The translations under genes and the position numbers were made by a program. A stretch of DNA of 10,000 nucleotides. Source: Penaeus vannamei (lineage: Eukaryota > Arthropoda > Malacostraca > Decapoda > Penaeidae). The notes beneath the pieces are model-generated. The model saw only the letters and a list, made by a program, of their open reading frames with translations, ran no database searches and had not been told where the DNA came from. The stretch is taken from NCBI RefSeq assembly GCF_042767895.1, contig NC_091576.1:29997776-30007775 (forward strand). The letters are read 5' to 3'. Below, one piece after another: positions 1 to 6,665 of this stretch; within the stretch, counting starts at the first letter, position 1, and every line of letters begins with the position of its first letter.

Positions 1-12
1 CTTTAGCCCGTG

Positions 13-78
13 CCCCCCCCCCCCCCCGACTCAAAAATACAAGGGGGAAGTCAACAGGGTTAAGGCGGGGGGGGGGGG
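13..78. repeat. C15 and G12 homopolymer pair
   Basis: An uninterrupted run of 15 C (13-27) is followed 39 bases later by an uninterrupted run of 12 G (67-78). The runs are complementary, so a single strand could fold into a hairpin with a stem of up to 12 G:C pairs. The intervening 39 bases are ordinary sequence. Homopolymers this long are prone to sequencing length error, so exact lengths are uncertain. Confidence 0.85.
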
Positions 79-162
79 TGCGTGGGTGAAGGCAAGAGGG
101 TTGGTATTGTAGGGAAAGAGGTTCTGTCTTGACCCATAATCCATACCGGCGGTTGTTGGAGG
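79..162. other. Short non-repetitive stretch
   Basis: Mixed-composition DNA between the G run and the first minisatellite unit. The end contains a perfect 10-base tandem duplication, ggttgttgga twice at 151-170, which is the start of the minisatellite that follows. No gene, RNA or recognised element is visible. Confidence 0.6.
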
Positions 163-216
163 TTGTTGGAGGAAGGGTAGGAGGGTTTTTTTGTTGGAGG
201 AAAGGTAACTGGATTT

Positions 217-280
217 TTTATTTATTTATTTATTTACTTATTTATTATTTTTTAATTTTATTTATTTATTATTATTATTT
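217..280. repeat. Imperfect (TTTA)n/(TTA)n microsatellite
   Basis: A run of TTTA units, then TTA units, lies between two minisatellite copies (about 193 and 283), exactly where the unit has its poly-T segment. The likely origin is slippage expansion of that T run inside an existing minisatellite unit (inference). Confidence 0.8.
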
Positions 281-421
281 TTGTTTTGAAGAGGGCCAGT
301 GAGAAATTTTGTTGGAGGAAGGGCAGTGGGATTTTTTGCTGGGGAAGAGTAGTCAGATTTTTTGTTGGAGGAAGGCTGTTGGGATTTTTTGTTGGAGGAA
401 GGGCAGCTGGATTTTTTTTTT

Positions 422-439
422 TATATATATATATATATA
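422..439. repeat. (TA)9 microsatellite
   Basis: A perfect (TA)9 preceded by a T run and followed by a truncated unit ending gggcagctg. Like the TTTA tract, it sits in the poly-T segment of a 27-bp unit and lengthens the local spacing between cores from 27 to 72 bp. Confidence 0.85.
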
Positions 440-644
440 GGGGGAGGGCAGCTGATATTTTTGTTGGAGGAAGGGCAGTTCTATTTTTGTAGCAGGAAGG
501 GTAGCTGGATTTTTTGTTGGAGGAAAGACGGAAGGAATTTTTGTTGGAGGAAGGGCAGCGGTATTCTTTTATGGGAGGAAAAACAACGTCGATTTCTGAA
601 GGAAGGGAAAAGTACAGATACACAAAAAGAAGGCAGTGTCAGGG

Positions 645-989
645 GGGAGAGGGAGAGAGATAAGGAAAGATAGGGGAGTGTGTGGGTTAGGGCTACGGAG
701 GGAGAAGGAGGGAGATTGATTGTGGAATAGAGGGAGGGGAGAGAGGGAGGGAGGGAGGGGAAAGAGAGAAGGAGGGGAAAGAGAGAGGGAGGGAAGGAGA
801 GAGAGGGAGGGAGGAAGGGGTGGAGAGGGGAAAGGAGAGGGAGAAGGAGAAAGAAAGGGAAGGGAGAGGGAAGGAGAGGGAGGGAGAAAGAAAGAAAGAG
901 GAAGGGGAGGGAGAGGGAGAGAAAGGGAGGAAAAGGGAGAGAGAGGGAGGGAGGAAGAGGGAGAAAGAGAAAGAAAGAGGGAGGGAAAG
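645..989 (+). repeat. Purine-strand tract, GGGA/GAGA type
   Basis: Degenerate GGGAGA, GAGA and AAAGAAAG motifs. From 729 to 989 the plus strand is purine only, apart from one T at 821; 822-989 is 168 bases without a pyrimidine. Such tracts can form intramolecular triplex DNA. The open frame across it encodes only Gly, Arg, Glu and Lys and is not credible as a gene. Confidence 0.9.
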
Positions 990-1036
990 TATAGTGTGAT
1001 GCTAACCGCAATATCCGAGGCAGTGAATGAGAAGGG
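990..1036. other. Unique island A
   Basis: About 47 bases of mixed sequence between a purine tract and a pyrimidine tract. It marks the first place where the purine-rich strand switches from plus to minus. No recognisable gene or site. Confidence 0.6.
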
Positions 1037-1350
1037 GCCTTTCCCTTCCCCAATCTCTCTCTCTCTCTTTCCCCTTTATTCCCATTGCCCCTTACCTCCT
1101 TTGCCCCTCCTCCCTACTCCTTCCCCCCCCTCCCTCTCCCTCCTCATTCCTCGCTCTGTCGCCTCTCACCGTCTTCCCTCCCCTCTTCCCCCACCACCGC
1201 TCCTCTCCTCCCTCACCCCTTCCCTCTCCCTTCCTCTCCCCCTCCCCCCCTTTCCTTCCCCTCCTCTCTCTCCTCCCTCCTCCCCTCTCCCCCCCCCCCC
1301 CCTTTCCCCCACCCCCTCCTCCCCCACCACCGCCACCATCCTCTTCACAA
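1037..1350 (-). repeat. Pyrimidine tract (CCT/CCCT/CT type) with C14
   Basis: Mostly C and T on the plus strand, with CCCT, CCT and CTCT motifs and a C14 run at 1289-1302. A few CACC and CCG triplets interrupt the 3' end (about 1320-1338). It is compositionally complementary to the purine tracts on either side, so the three blocks form a purine-pyrimidine-purine arrangement on one strand. Confidence 0.88.
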
Positions 1351-1424
1351 GTAATCTTTGAACTTGCAGATAGGGCACGGGGACTCTGACGGTGGATTAT
1401 ATGGGATCAGGTGGAGTTTCCGTG
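1351..1424. other. Unique island B
   Basis: About 75 bases of mixed sequence separating a pyrimidine tract from a purine tract. It contains no convincing promoter, splice site or reading frame. Confidence 0.6.
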
Positions 1425-1975
1425 TGAAGAGAGGGGAAAGGAGGGAGAGGAGGAGAGGGGAGGAGGAGGAGGAGAGGGGAGGGGGAGGTGGGGGAGGGGG
1501 AGGAGGAGAGGGGAGGGTGAGAGGGAGGAGGAGAGGAAGGGAGGGGGGTTAGGGAAAGGAGGAGCAGGGGAGAGGTGGGGAGAGGAGGAGGAGAGGGGTA
1601 GGGAATGGTGGAGTGGAGAGGGAGAGTGAGGAAGGTGGGGGATGAGGGGGAAAGTGAGAAGGAGGGAAGGAGGGGGACAGTAAAGGAGGGCAGGGGAATG
1701 GTGGGAGAGGAGGAGAGGTGTGAGGGAGAGAGGTGGGGTACATGGGAGAGGGAAGGGGAGCAGACGGGAGGGAAACAGGGAAGGCAGGGGAATGGCAGGC
1801 AGAGAGAAGAGAGAGGGAGGGAGGGGGCGTGGGGGAAGAGGGGAGGGAATGGATAAAAAGGAGAAAAGTAAGAGATAAAGGGGGATGGAGAGGATGGAGG
1901 GGAGGGGGAAGAGGGTGGGAAGAAGAAGAAGAAGAAGAAGAAGGAGAGGAGGGGAAAGGTAGGTTGAAAGGAAAG
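1425..1975 (+). repeat. Purine-strand tract, GGAG/GGGA type, with GAA run
   Basis: Degenerate GAGGAG, GGGGAG and AAGGAGGG motifs, with sparse pyrimidines. A run of seven GAA triplets lies near 1920-1943. Predicted peptides are only Gly, Glu, Arg and Lys runs. It is less regular than the minisatellites further along: I see no single stable period by eye. Confidence 0.85.
1476..1500 (+). other. G-quadruplex motif
   Basis: Four runs of four or five G (1476-1479, 1481-1485, 1490-1494, 1496-1500) separated by loops of 1, 4 and 1 bases. This satisfies the classic G4 pattern on the plus strand. Folding in the cell is inference. Confidence 0.7.
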
Positions 1976-2281
1976 AGGCGAGAAAGGTGTATCTCGGCCT
2001 GATTACGTGTAGGCCTAAAGAAATTTCGCTGCGGTCAGGTGGTAAAGGCCTTAGGATTTTTTTTCCCTCTCTTTTGTGGGGATTTATTCAATTTTCCATT
2101 TTATCTAATGATGGAGAGTGCCATTTTCAGTCGACAGATGCGGTCGACATTATGCGAAAGTGGAAGGAACGACAGGAATTAATAATTTCGGCGGTCGGTG
2201 GTTTGATACGCCGTTTTCTTTGGATTTCCGTTTTCCTTTGAAGGGGGGACTCGCTTAATTTCGGTTATTAATTCGTAGCCT
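1976..2281. other. Unique island C, longest non-repetitive block in the window
   Basis: About 300 bases of balanced composition with CpG present. Visible structure: ggcct (1996-2000) with aggcc (2011-2015) as a small hairpin; two copies of the palindrome gtcgac at 2130-2135 and 2143-2148; and a 10-base inverted repeat, gaattaataa (2176-2185) against ttattaattc (2265-2274). An 84-codon frame at 1987-2241 starts with GTG, resembles no family I know and is not called as a gene. It could be an old transposon remnant, a conserved non-coding element or plain intergenic DNA. Confidence 0.6.
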
Positions 2282-2430
2282 TCTCTCTCTCTCTCTCTCT
2301 CTTTTATCCCCCTCCATCTCTCCCTTCTTCCCTTCTTCTCCTCTTCCCTTCTTCTCCTCTTCTCTCTCATTCTTTGTCTATCTCTGTCTCTCTTTGTCTC
2401 TCTCTCTTTCTCTTTGTCTCTCTCTCTCTC

Positions 2431-2543
<113 letters not shown>

Positions 2544-2733
2544 CTCTCTCTCCTCGTGTCTCTCAATCTCACCTCTCTTCTCTCTCTCCTCTTCCCTCCC
2601 TCCCTCCCTCCCTCCCTCCCTCCCTCTCCTCCCCTCCTCCCTCCCCCCCTCCTCCCCCTCTTTCTCTTCTCTCTCTCCTCCTCCCTCCCTCCCTCCACCT
2701 TCCCTCCCTCCCTCCTTCCTCCCCTCCCTCCCT

Positions 2734-2841
<108 letters not shown>

Positions 2842-2859
2842 TCTCTCTCTCTCCCCTTC

Positions 2860-3065
2860 CCTTGGCCTAACCAAAAACTACTTCTAAAATGGGAATCATG
2901 TGTTCCTCTCCTTTGCTTTTCCTCCTCCCCTTTATTCAAGATTTCCTTCCCCTCCATTCTGTCGCCTTTCCGGTTTTTTCTCCCTCGGCGCTTCTCACTT
3001 CCACGTAATGTCTTTCTCTCAAGGATCTGCAAAGTGTCAGCCAAGGAGAGGGGGTGGAGCATAGT
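2860..3065. other. Unique island D (pyrimidine-leaning)
   Basis: About 200 bases of mixed sequence, still richer in C and T than in purines in the middle (about 2910-2990). A minus-strand frame running out of the CT satellite continues across it and begins at 3062. The roughly 70 residues it contributes match no family I recognise, so it is treated as a shadow of the repeat. Confidence 0.6.
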
Positions 3066-3295
<230 letters not shown>

Positions 3296-3310
3296 TCTCT
3301 CTGTCTTTCT

Positions 3311-3802
3311 GGAGGGAAGGAGAGTTGGAGGGAAAGAGGAAAGGGAAGGTGAGCTGGAGGGAAGTAGAGCAGGAGATCTGGAGGGAAAGAGGACAGGAGA
3401 GCTGGAGGGATGGAGAGAAGGAGGGAAAGAGGGAAGGTGAGCTGAAGGGAAAGAGGACAGAAGAGCTGGAGGGCAGGAGGGCTGGAGAGAAGGAAGAAAG
3501 GCGGGAAAGAGGGCAGGAGAGCTGGAGGGCTGGAGGGAAAGAGGAAAGGACGGAAGGTGAGCTAGAGAGAAGTAGAGCTGGAGAGCTGGAGGGAAAGAAG
3601 GCAGGAGAGCTGGAGGGAAGGAGGAAAGGAGGGAAGGTGAACTAAAGAGAAGTAGAGCTGGAGGGAAGGAGGGCAGGAGGGCTGAAGGCAAAGAGGGAAA
3701 GAGGAAAGGAGGGAAGGTGAGCTAGAGAGAAGTAGAGCTGGAGGGAAGGAGGGCTGAAGGGAAAGAGGGAAAGAGGAAAGAGGAAAGGAGGGCAGGAGGG
3801 CA
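3311..3802 (+). repeat. 8-bp-periodic purine minisatellite with 80-bp higher-order unit
   Basis: The sequence divides without a gap into octamers from 3311 to about 3774 (58 units), mostly variants of gggaagga, gggaaaga, gagctgga, gggcagga and gagaagta. A rare marker octamer ending ggaaggt starts at 3343, 3431, 3551, 3631 and 3711; the distances are 88, 120, 80 and 80, all multiples of 8. The blocks at 3551, 3631 and 3711 share gagctaga-gagaagta-gagctgga or close variants after the marker, so they are copies of an 80-bp (10-octamer) unit. A one-base slip occurs near 3781. Eight bases is not a codon multiple, but 24 is, which explains the long frames with an 8-residue period on both strands; no gene is implied. 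Confidence 0.9.
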
Positions 3803-3920
3803 GTCGCCTGTGGGATGCATCCGAGCAAGCTCTCTTTAAACGGCGGCCGCCAATGGACCGCTGCTTAACACGCCGCCTTTAAGTGAACGTGTGACATTAC
3901 CGTCTGCATAGGGTGTAGGG
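3803..3920. other. Unique island E, GC-rich with imperfect inverted repeat
   Basis: Mixed, CpG-containing sequence. The arm ttaaacggcgg (3836-3846) faces ccgcctttaa (3873-3882); they pair over ten bases with one bulged C and a 26-base loop. A NotI-type palindrome gcggccgc lies at the 3' edge of the first arm. No reading frame or known RNA is visible. Confidence 0.6.
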
Positions 3921-4668
3921 GGAGGGGGGATGGGAAGGGAGAGGGTGGGGGGGTGAGGGGGTGTCTAAGGGAAGGGAGGTAGGGGTGAAAAGGGGGGAGG
4001 GGGAGGAGGAGGGGGATGAGGGGGAGGAAAGTGGTGAGGGGGTGAGTCTAGGGAAGGGAGGTAGGGGGTGAAAGGGTGAGGGAAGGGGGTGGGGGCAGGG
4101 CGGTGTCTAGGGAAGGGAGGTAGGGGGTGAAAGGGGGAGAGGAAGGGGGGGGCAGAGGAGAGTGAGGGTGGGCTCCAGGGAAGGGAGGTGAGGGCAGAAA
4201 GTGGGGAGGGAAGGGGGTGGGGGGAGAGGGGGAGTCTAGAGAAGAGGAAGGAAGGTAGGGAGGTGAAAGGGGGAGGGAAGGGTGTGGTGGGAGAGGGTGT
4301 GTCTTAGGGGAAGCGTAGAGGTAGGGGGGAAAGGGGGTGTCTGGGGGAAGGGAGGTAGGGGGTGAAAGGGGGGAGGGAAGGGGTGTGGGGGGAGAGGGGG
4401 TGTGTCTAGGGAAGGGAGGTAGGGGGGGAAAGGGGAGGGAAGGGGCAGGGGGAGAGGGGGTGTCTAGGGAAGGAAGGTAGGGGTGAAAGTGCTGGGAATG
4501 GGAGGGGGGGGTGAGGGGAGCATAGGGAAGGAAGGGTGGGGTTGAAAGGGAGGAGGGAGTAGGGGTGAGGGGGAGAGAGGGAGTAGAGGGGGAGTCTAAG
4601 GGAAGGGAAGTAGGGGTTGAAAGGGTGAAAGGGGGAGGAGAGTGGGGAGAAAGGGGGAGGGAGAAGGC
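3911..4668 (+). repeat. G-rich minisatellite, unit about 63 bp
   Basis: The landmark tctagggaagggaggtag, followed by ggggtgaaaggggg and then a G-rich spacer, recurs in more or less altered form. Landmark starts are near 3964, 4047, 4106, 4174, 4235, 4302, 4340, 4405, 4463, 4520 and 4595. Spacing is 38 to 83 bp, average about 63, so the units differ by insertions and deletions in the G runs. About eleven copies are visible. The plus strand holds many closely spaced G runs of three to nine, giving G-quadruplex potential throughout. The minus-strand frames across it are Pro, Ser and Leu rich and not credible genes. Confidence 0.85.
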
Positions 4669-4745
4669 GTTGCACCCGTATCGAATGGGTGCGTGGCGGT
4701 TTCGGGACGGTGTGTGAGTTTGAGGTGGTGCGCGAGACGGTAGGA
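4669..4745. other. Unique island F with a 6-bp hairpin
   Basis: A short CpG-containing spacer between the two G-rich minisatellites. The arms gcaccc (4672-4677) and gggtgc (4687-4692) form a perfect 6-bp stem with a 9-base loop. No function assigned. Confidence 0.6.
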
Positions 4746-5112
4746 GCCTGGGGGTGGGGGTGAGGGGGGATTGAGTTCTTCCGTGCAGTCTGGGGGTGGG
4801 GCGTGGGGGGTTGACGGGGTTCTTGCGTGCATTGTCAGGGGGTGGGGGGTTGACGGGGTTCTTCGTGGGGTCAGGGGGTGGGGGTGGGGGTTGACGGGGT
4901 TCTTCGTATGTGTAAGGGGGTGGGGTGGGGGGTTGACGGGGTTCTTGCCGGTGTGGTCAGGGGGTGGGGGTGGGGGTTGACGGGGTTCTTCGTGGTAAGG
5001 GGGTGGGGATGGGGTGGGAGGTTCTTGCATGGTCAGGGGGTGGGGGTAGGGGGTTGACGGGGTTCTTTGTGGTCAGGGGGTGGGGGTGGGGGTGGGAGGT
5101 TCTTGCGTGGTC
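4746..5112 (+). repeat. G-rich minisatellite, unit about 41 bp, strong G4 motifs
   Basis: The landmark ttgacggggttctt recurs near 4771 (decayed), 4811, 4850, 4891, 4933, 4977 and 5054, plus two copies lacking the ttgacg part (gttctt at 5021 and 5099). Typical spacing is 39-44 bp. Between landmarks lie runs such as gggggtgggggtggggg, so most units carry four G runs with loops of 1, 1 and about 5 bases. The minus-strand frame gives a Pro-His-Pro-Leu-Thr repeat with Asn-Pro-Val-Asn blocks; it depends wholly on the array and is not called. Confidence 0.9.
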
Positions 5113-5310
5113 TATGGGCGGCCCTCTTCCGGCACCCTTCCCCCCCCCCTCTCTCTCTCTCACCCTTTTGCCTTTCTCCGATTTTCCGATCGCGGTTTGC
5201 CTTCTCCCTTTCGGAACCCTTCGTTCTTTCACTCGTCTCTCTCTCTGTTCCTCTCTTTTCCGTCTCCTCTTTCGTGACTTTTATCTCATACTTCTCGCTC
5301 TCCCTTCAGG
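5113..5310. other. Island G, partly pyrimidine-rich
   Basis: Mixed sequence with a C10 run (5140-5149), a short CT run to about 5161, and CpG-containing stretches such as ccgatcgcgg near 5184-5193. Pyrimidine content rises toward the 3' end. A tract ending cccttcag at 5309 resembles a 3' splice site, but pyrimidine-rich DNA produces such sites often, and no exon follows. Confidence 0.55.
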
Positions 5311-5828
5311 TTAAGCTCCCTCCTCTTCCATCTCCCTCTTTTCCCCTCACCCTTCGAAACTCTCCTCTTACCCTTTCGCCCCCTTTTTTCTCACTCTTTG
5401 AAACTTTCCCCTCTCAGCTTCACGCCCCCCCTTCTCCCCCACCCTTCGAAAACTGTCTCCTCACTCTTCCCTCCCCCTACCCTCACCTTCCCTTCCCCTC
5501 CTCACCCTACCCTTACCCTCTTTTTCCTCACCCTTCGTTCACCCTTTTTCCCCTCCCTCACCCATTCTTCCCCTCCCTCCCCCTACCCTCACCCTTCCTT
5601 CCTCCCTCACCCCTACCCTTGCCCTCTTTCCTCACCCCTTCGTTCACCCTTTTCCCCCCTCCTCACCCATTCTTCCCCTCCCTCCCCCTACCCTTCCTTC
5701 TCCCATTTCCCTCCCCTACCTTTCTTTCCCCCCCTTTTTCCCTCACCCTTCCTTCCCCTCCCCCCTCCTTCCCCTCCCCCCTCCCTCACCCTCACCCTCC
5801 CCTCCATTTTTCCCTCCACCTTGCACCA
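5311..5828 (-). repeat. Pyrimidine-rich repeats: about 46-bp and about 105-bp units
   Basis: Nearly all C and T. Near-copies of ccttcgaaac lie with their ttcgaa or ttgaa core at 5353, 5398 and 5445 (spacing 45 and 47). Further on, cttcgttcaccc recurs at 5533 and 5638 within a longer duplicated block of about 105 bp, which also shares a cacccattcttcccctccct segment. The plus frame across this region starts at a TTG (5067) and translates to Pro, Ser, Leu and Phe runs, so it is not called. Confidence 0.8.
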
Positions 5829-5994
5829 CCCTCACGCCACCGGGTGACCCAGTGCCGGGGTGATAAAAAGGCAAGTTTTATGGTGATAAGGGCGGTCGCT
5901 AATGATCTTATCGCGCGGGCCTCATCCCTCCCGACCTCGCGGTGTTAATACTCTCTTTTATGTGTCTCTCTTTTCACGCTGCGGTCTTTGGTGC
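5829..5994. other. Unique island H, CpG-rich with GATA motifs
   Basis: Mixed sequence with several CpG clusters (for example tcgcgcgggc near 5911-5920). Two tgataa motifs (5861-5866, 5884-5889) match the WGATAR consensus, and gataag (5885-5890) faces cttatc (5907-5912) as a 6-bp inverted repeat with a 16-base loop. gggtgaccc at 5842-5850 is a near-palindrome. Candidate regulatory DNA at most. Confidence 0.55.
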
Positions 5995-6212
5995 TGAGGG
6001 GGGGTGGAGGGAGGGGAAGGGAGGGGGGAAAGGAGAGGGGGAGGGAGGAGAGGGGGTGAGGGTGGTTGGAGGGAGGTAGAGAGGAGGAAGGTTGGAAGGA
6101 GGAGGAGAGGGGAAGTGGGAGAAGGAGGAGAGGAGGAGGGTGGGGACAGGTAGGAGGTTGGAGGAGAGGGGAGAAGATAGGGCGAGGGGAGGGGGGAGGG
6201 ATAGAGAGGGGA
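5995..6212 (+). repeat. Purine-strand tract, GGAGG type
   Basis: G-rich purine DNA with GGGGGG runs near the 5' end, then degenerate ggaggag and gaggagagg motifs. It reverses the strand polarity of the preceding pyrimidine block. The minus-strand frames are Pro-Ser-Leu only. Confidence 0.85.
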
Positions 6213-6349
6213 GATAAATAAATGCAAGAAGAAAGACAGTCAGAAGGTAAGAAAAAGTGAGAGAGAAATACATTAATAAATACAGACACAGAGACAGACA
6301 GACAAAAACAAAAAAAATCAAATGACACAAAAAAAAAATCCAAATAAAC
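6213..6349. other. A-rich low-complexity stretch
   Basis: A-rich DNA with short ataaata, cagacaga and poly-A segments (A-runs near 6310 and 6331-6339). AATAAA-like hexamers occur, but A-rich DNA makes them by chance and there is no gene upstream, so none is called as a polyadenylation signal. Confidence 0.7.
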
Positions 6350-6371
6350 GCTGACATCGCGTAGGGTCTCG

Positions 6372-6379
6372 TGACGTCA
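6372..6379. promoter_or_regulatory. TGACGTCA (CRE palindrome)
   Basis: Perfect match to the cAMP-response element octamer bound by CREB/ATF bZIP dimers. A single octamer is weak evidence; the support comes from the second perfect copy 132 bases away. Confidence 0.4.
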
Positions 6380-6420
6380 GAAGAAAGAGATACGTCGTGA
6401 TGTCTCTTATCATCGAGATG

Positions 6421-6445
6421 GCTGACGACGGCGCAGGACGTCAGC
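6421..6445. promoter_or_regulatory. 7-bp inverted repeat carrying CRE half-sites
   Basis: gctgacg (6421-6427) and cgtcagc (6439-6445) are exact reverse complements separated by 11 bases. Each arm holds a TGACG/CGTCA half-site, so it could be a DNA hairpin or a pair of bZIP half-sites. Function is inference. Confidence 0.4.
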
Positions 6446-6480
6446 TCCTTGGGGGACTTGACTTCACTCGAGAGGCGTCG

Positions 6481-6504
6481 GGGAAGTCCTGTGGGAAGTC
6501 CTGT
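6481..6504. repeat. 12-bp tandem direct repeat
   Basis: gggaagtcctgt occurs twice with no gap (6481-6492, 6493-6504). The last T of the second copy is the first base of the second perfect TGACGTCA. It may be a small slippage duplication. Confidence 0.85.
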
Positions 6505-6511
6505 GACGTCA
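6504..6511. promoter_or_regulatory. TGACGTCA (CRE palindrome), second copy
   Basis: Perfect CRE octamer directly after the 12-bp tandem repeat and directly before the (GTT)8 run. Confidence 0.4.
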
Positions 6512-6512
6512 T

Positions 6513-6536
6513 GTTGTTGTTGTTGTTGTTGTTGTT
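6513..6536. repeat. (GTT)8 microsatellite
   Basis: Eight perfect GTT triplets, followed by degenerate T-rich sequence with TTG and TTTG. In the frame from the ATG at 6400 it would encode a leucine run, which helps create a spurious open frame. Confidence 0.9.
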
Positions 6537-6665
6537 ATTGCTTGTTTTTTTATTGTGTTGTTGTTTTTATTGTTTGTTTGTTTTGTTTTTATTGGGTTTT
6601 GTTTTGAATTTCTTCCTTATTCTCTTTTTTTCTTTTCTTTCTTTTTTTGTATATGTATCATTGTT
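6537..6665. other. T-rich low-complexity stretch
   Basis: T runs broken by G and C (TTTTG, TTTG, TTTTC motifs). No gene signal. Predicted peptides are Leu, Phe, Cys and Val runs that resemble membrane segments only because of T content. Confidence 0.75.

Larger units (their letters stand above)
163..600. repeat. 26-27 bp minisatellite (T-run plus GTTGGAGGAAGGGCAG)
   Basis: The core gttggaggaagggcag, preceded by a run of about six T, recurs with starts near 163, 193, 283 (decayed), 311, 338, 364, 391, 463, 489, 516, 543 and 570. Where units are adjacent the spacing is 26 or 27 bp; longer gaps occur where a microsatellite has grown inside a unit. Since 27 is nine codons, the array is open in several frames on both strands and yields repeated peptides rich in Gly-Phe-Val or Leu-Pro-Thr; these are by-products of the repeat. 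Later units (570 onward) are degenerate and fade into the next region. Confidence 0.85.
6350..6512. other. Unique island I with clustered CRE-like sites
   Basis: A compact island of CpG-containing, balanced sequence between an A-rich and a GTT/T-rich region. It holds two perfect TGACGTCA palindromes (6372-6379, 6504-6511), a one-mismatch copy at 6436-6443 and a TGACG half-site at 6423-6427. A perfect 7-bp inverted repeat, gctgacg/cgtcagc (6421-6427, 6439-6445), spans two of these, and gggaagtcctgt is duplicated in tandem at 6481-6504. This is the best candidate in the window for a regulatory element, though no TATA box or gene start can be tied to it. Confidence 0.6.

Noticed and set aside
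163..600. CRISPR-like regular repeat spacing
   Set aside because: The 26-27 bp units are directly adjacent with no unique spacers, and the DNA is clearly eukaryotic in style.
1987..2241. 84-codon frame in the longest unique island
   Set aside because: Its start codon is GTG, which is not a normal eukaryotic start, and the sequence resembles no known protein. A 255-base open frame in 300 bases is not rare enough to count.
4596..5030. 144-codon minus-strand Pro-rich frame resembling an extensin- or mucin-like protein
   Set aside because: The Pro-His-Pro and Asn-Pro-Val-Asn blocks follow the 41-bp DNA unit, including its imperfect copies. The DNA repeat explains the protein pattern.
5290..5312. 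Polypyrimidine tract plus CAG, a possible 3' splice site
   Set aside because: Pyrimidine-rich DNA produces this by chance, and no coding exon follows.
5067..5948. 293-codon plus-strand frame, Pro/Ser/Leu rich
   Set aside because: It starts at TTG within the 41-bp minisatellite and is carried by C/T-rich DNA that rarely forms stops. The last 30 or so residues, from island H, match no family I know.
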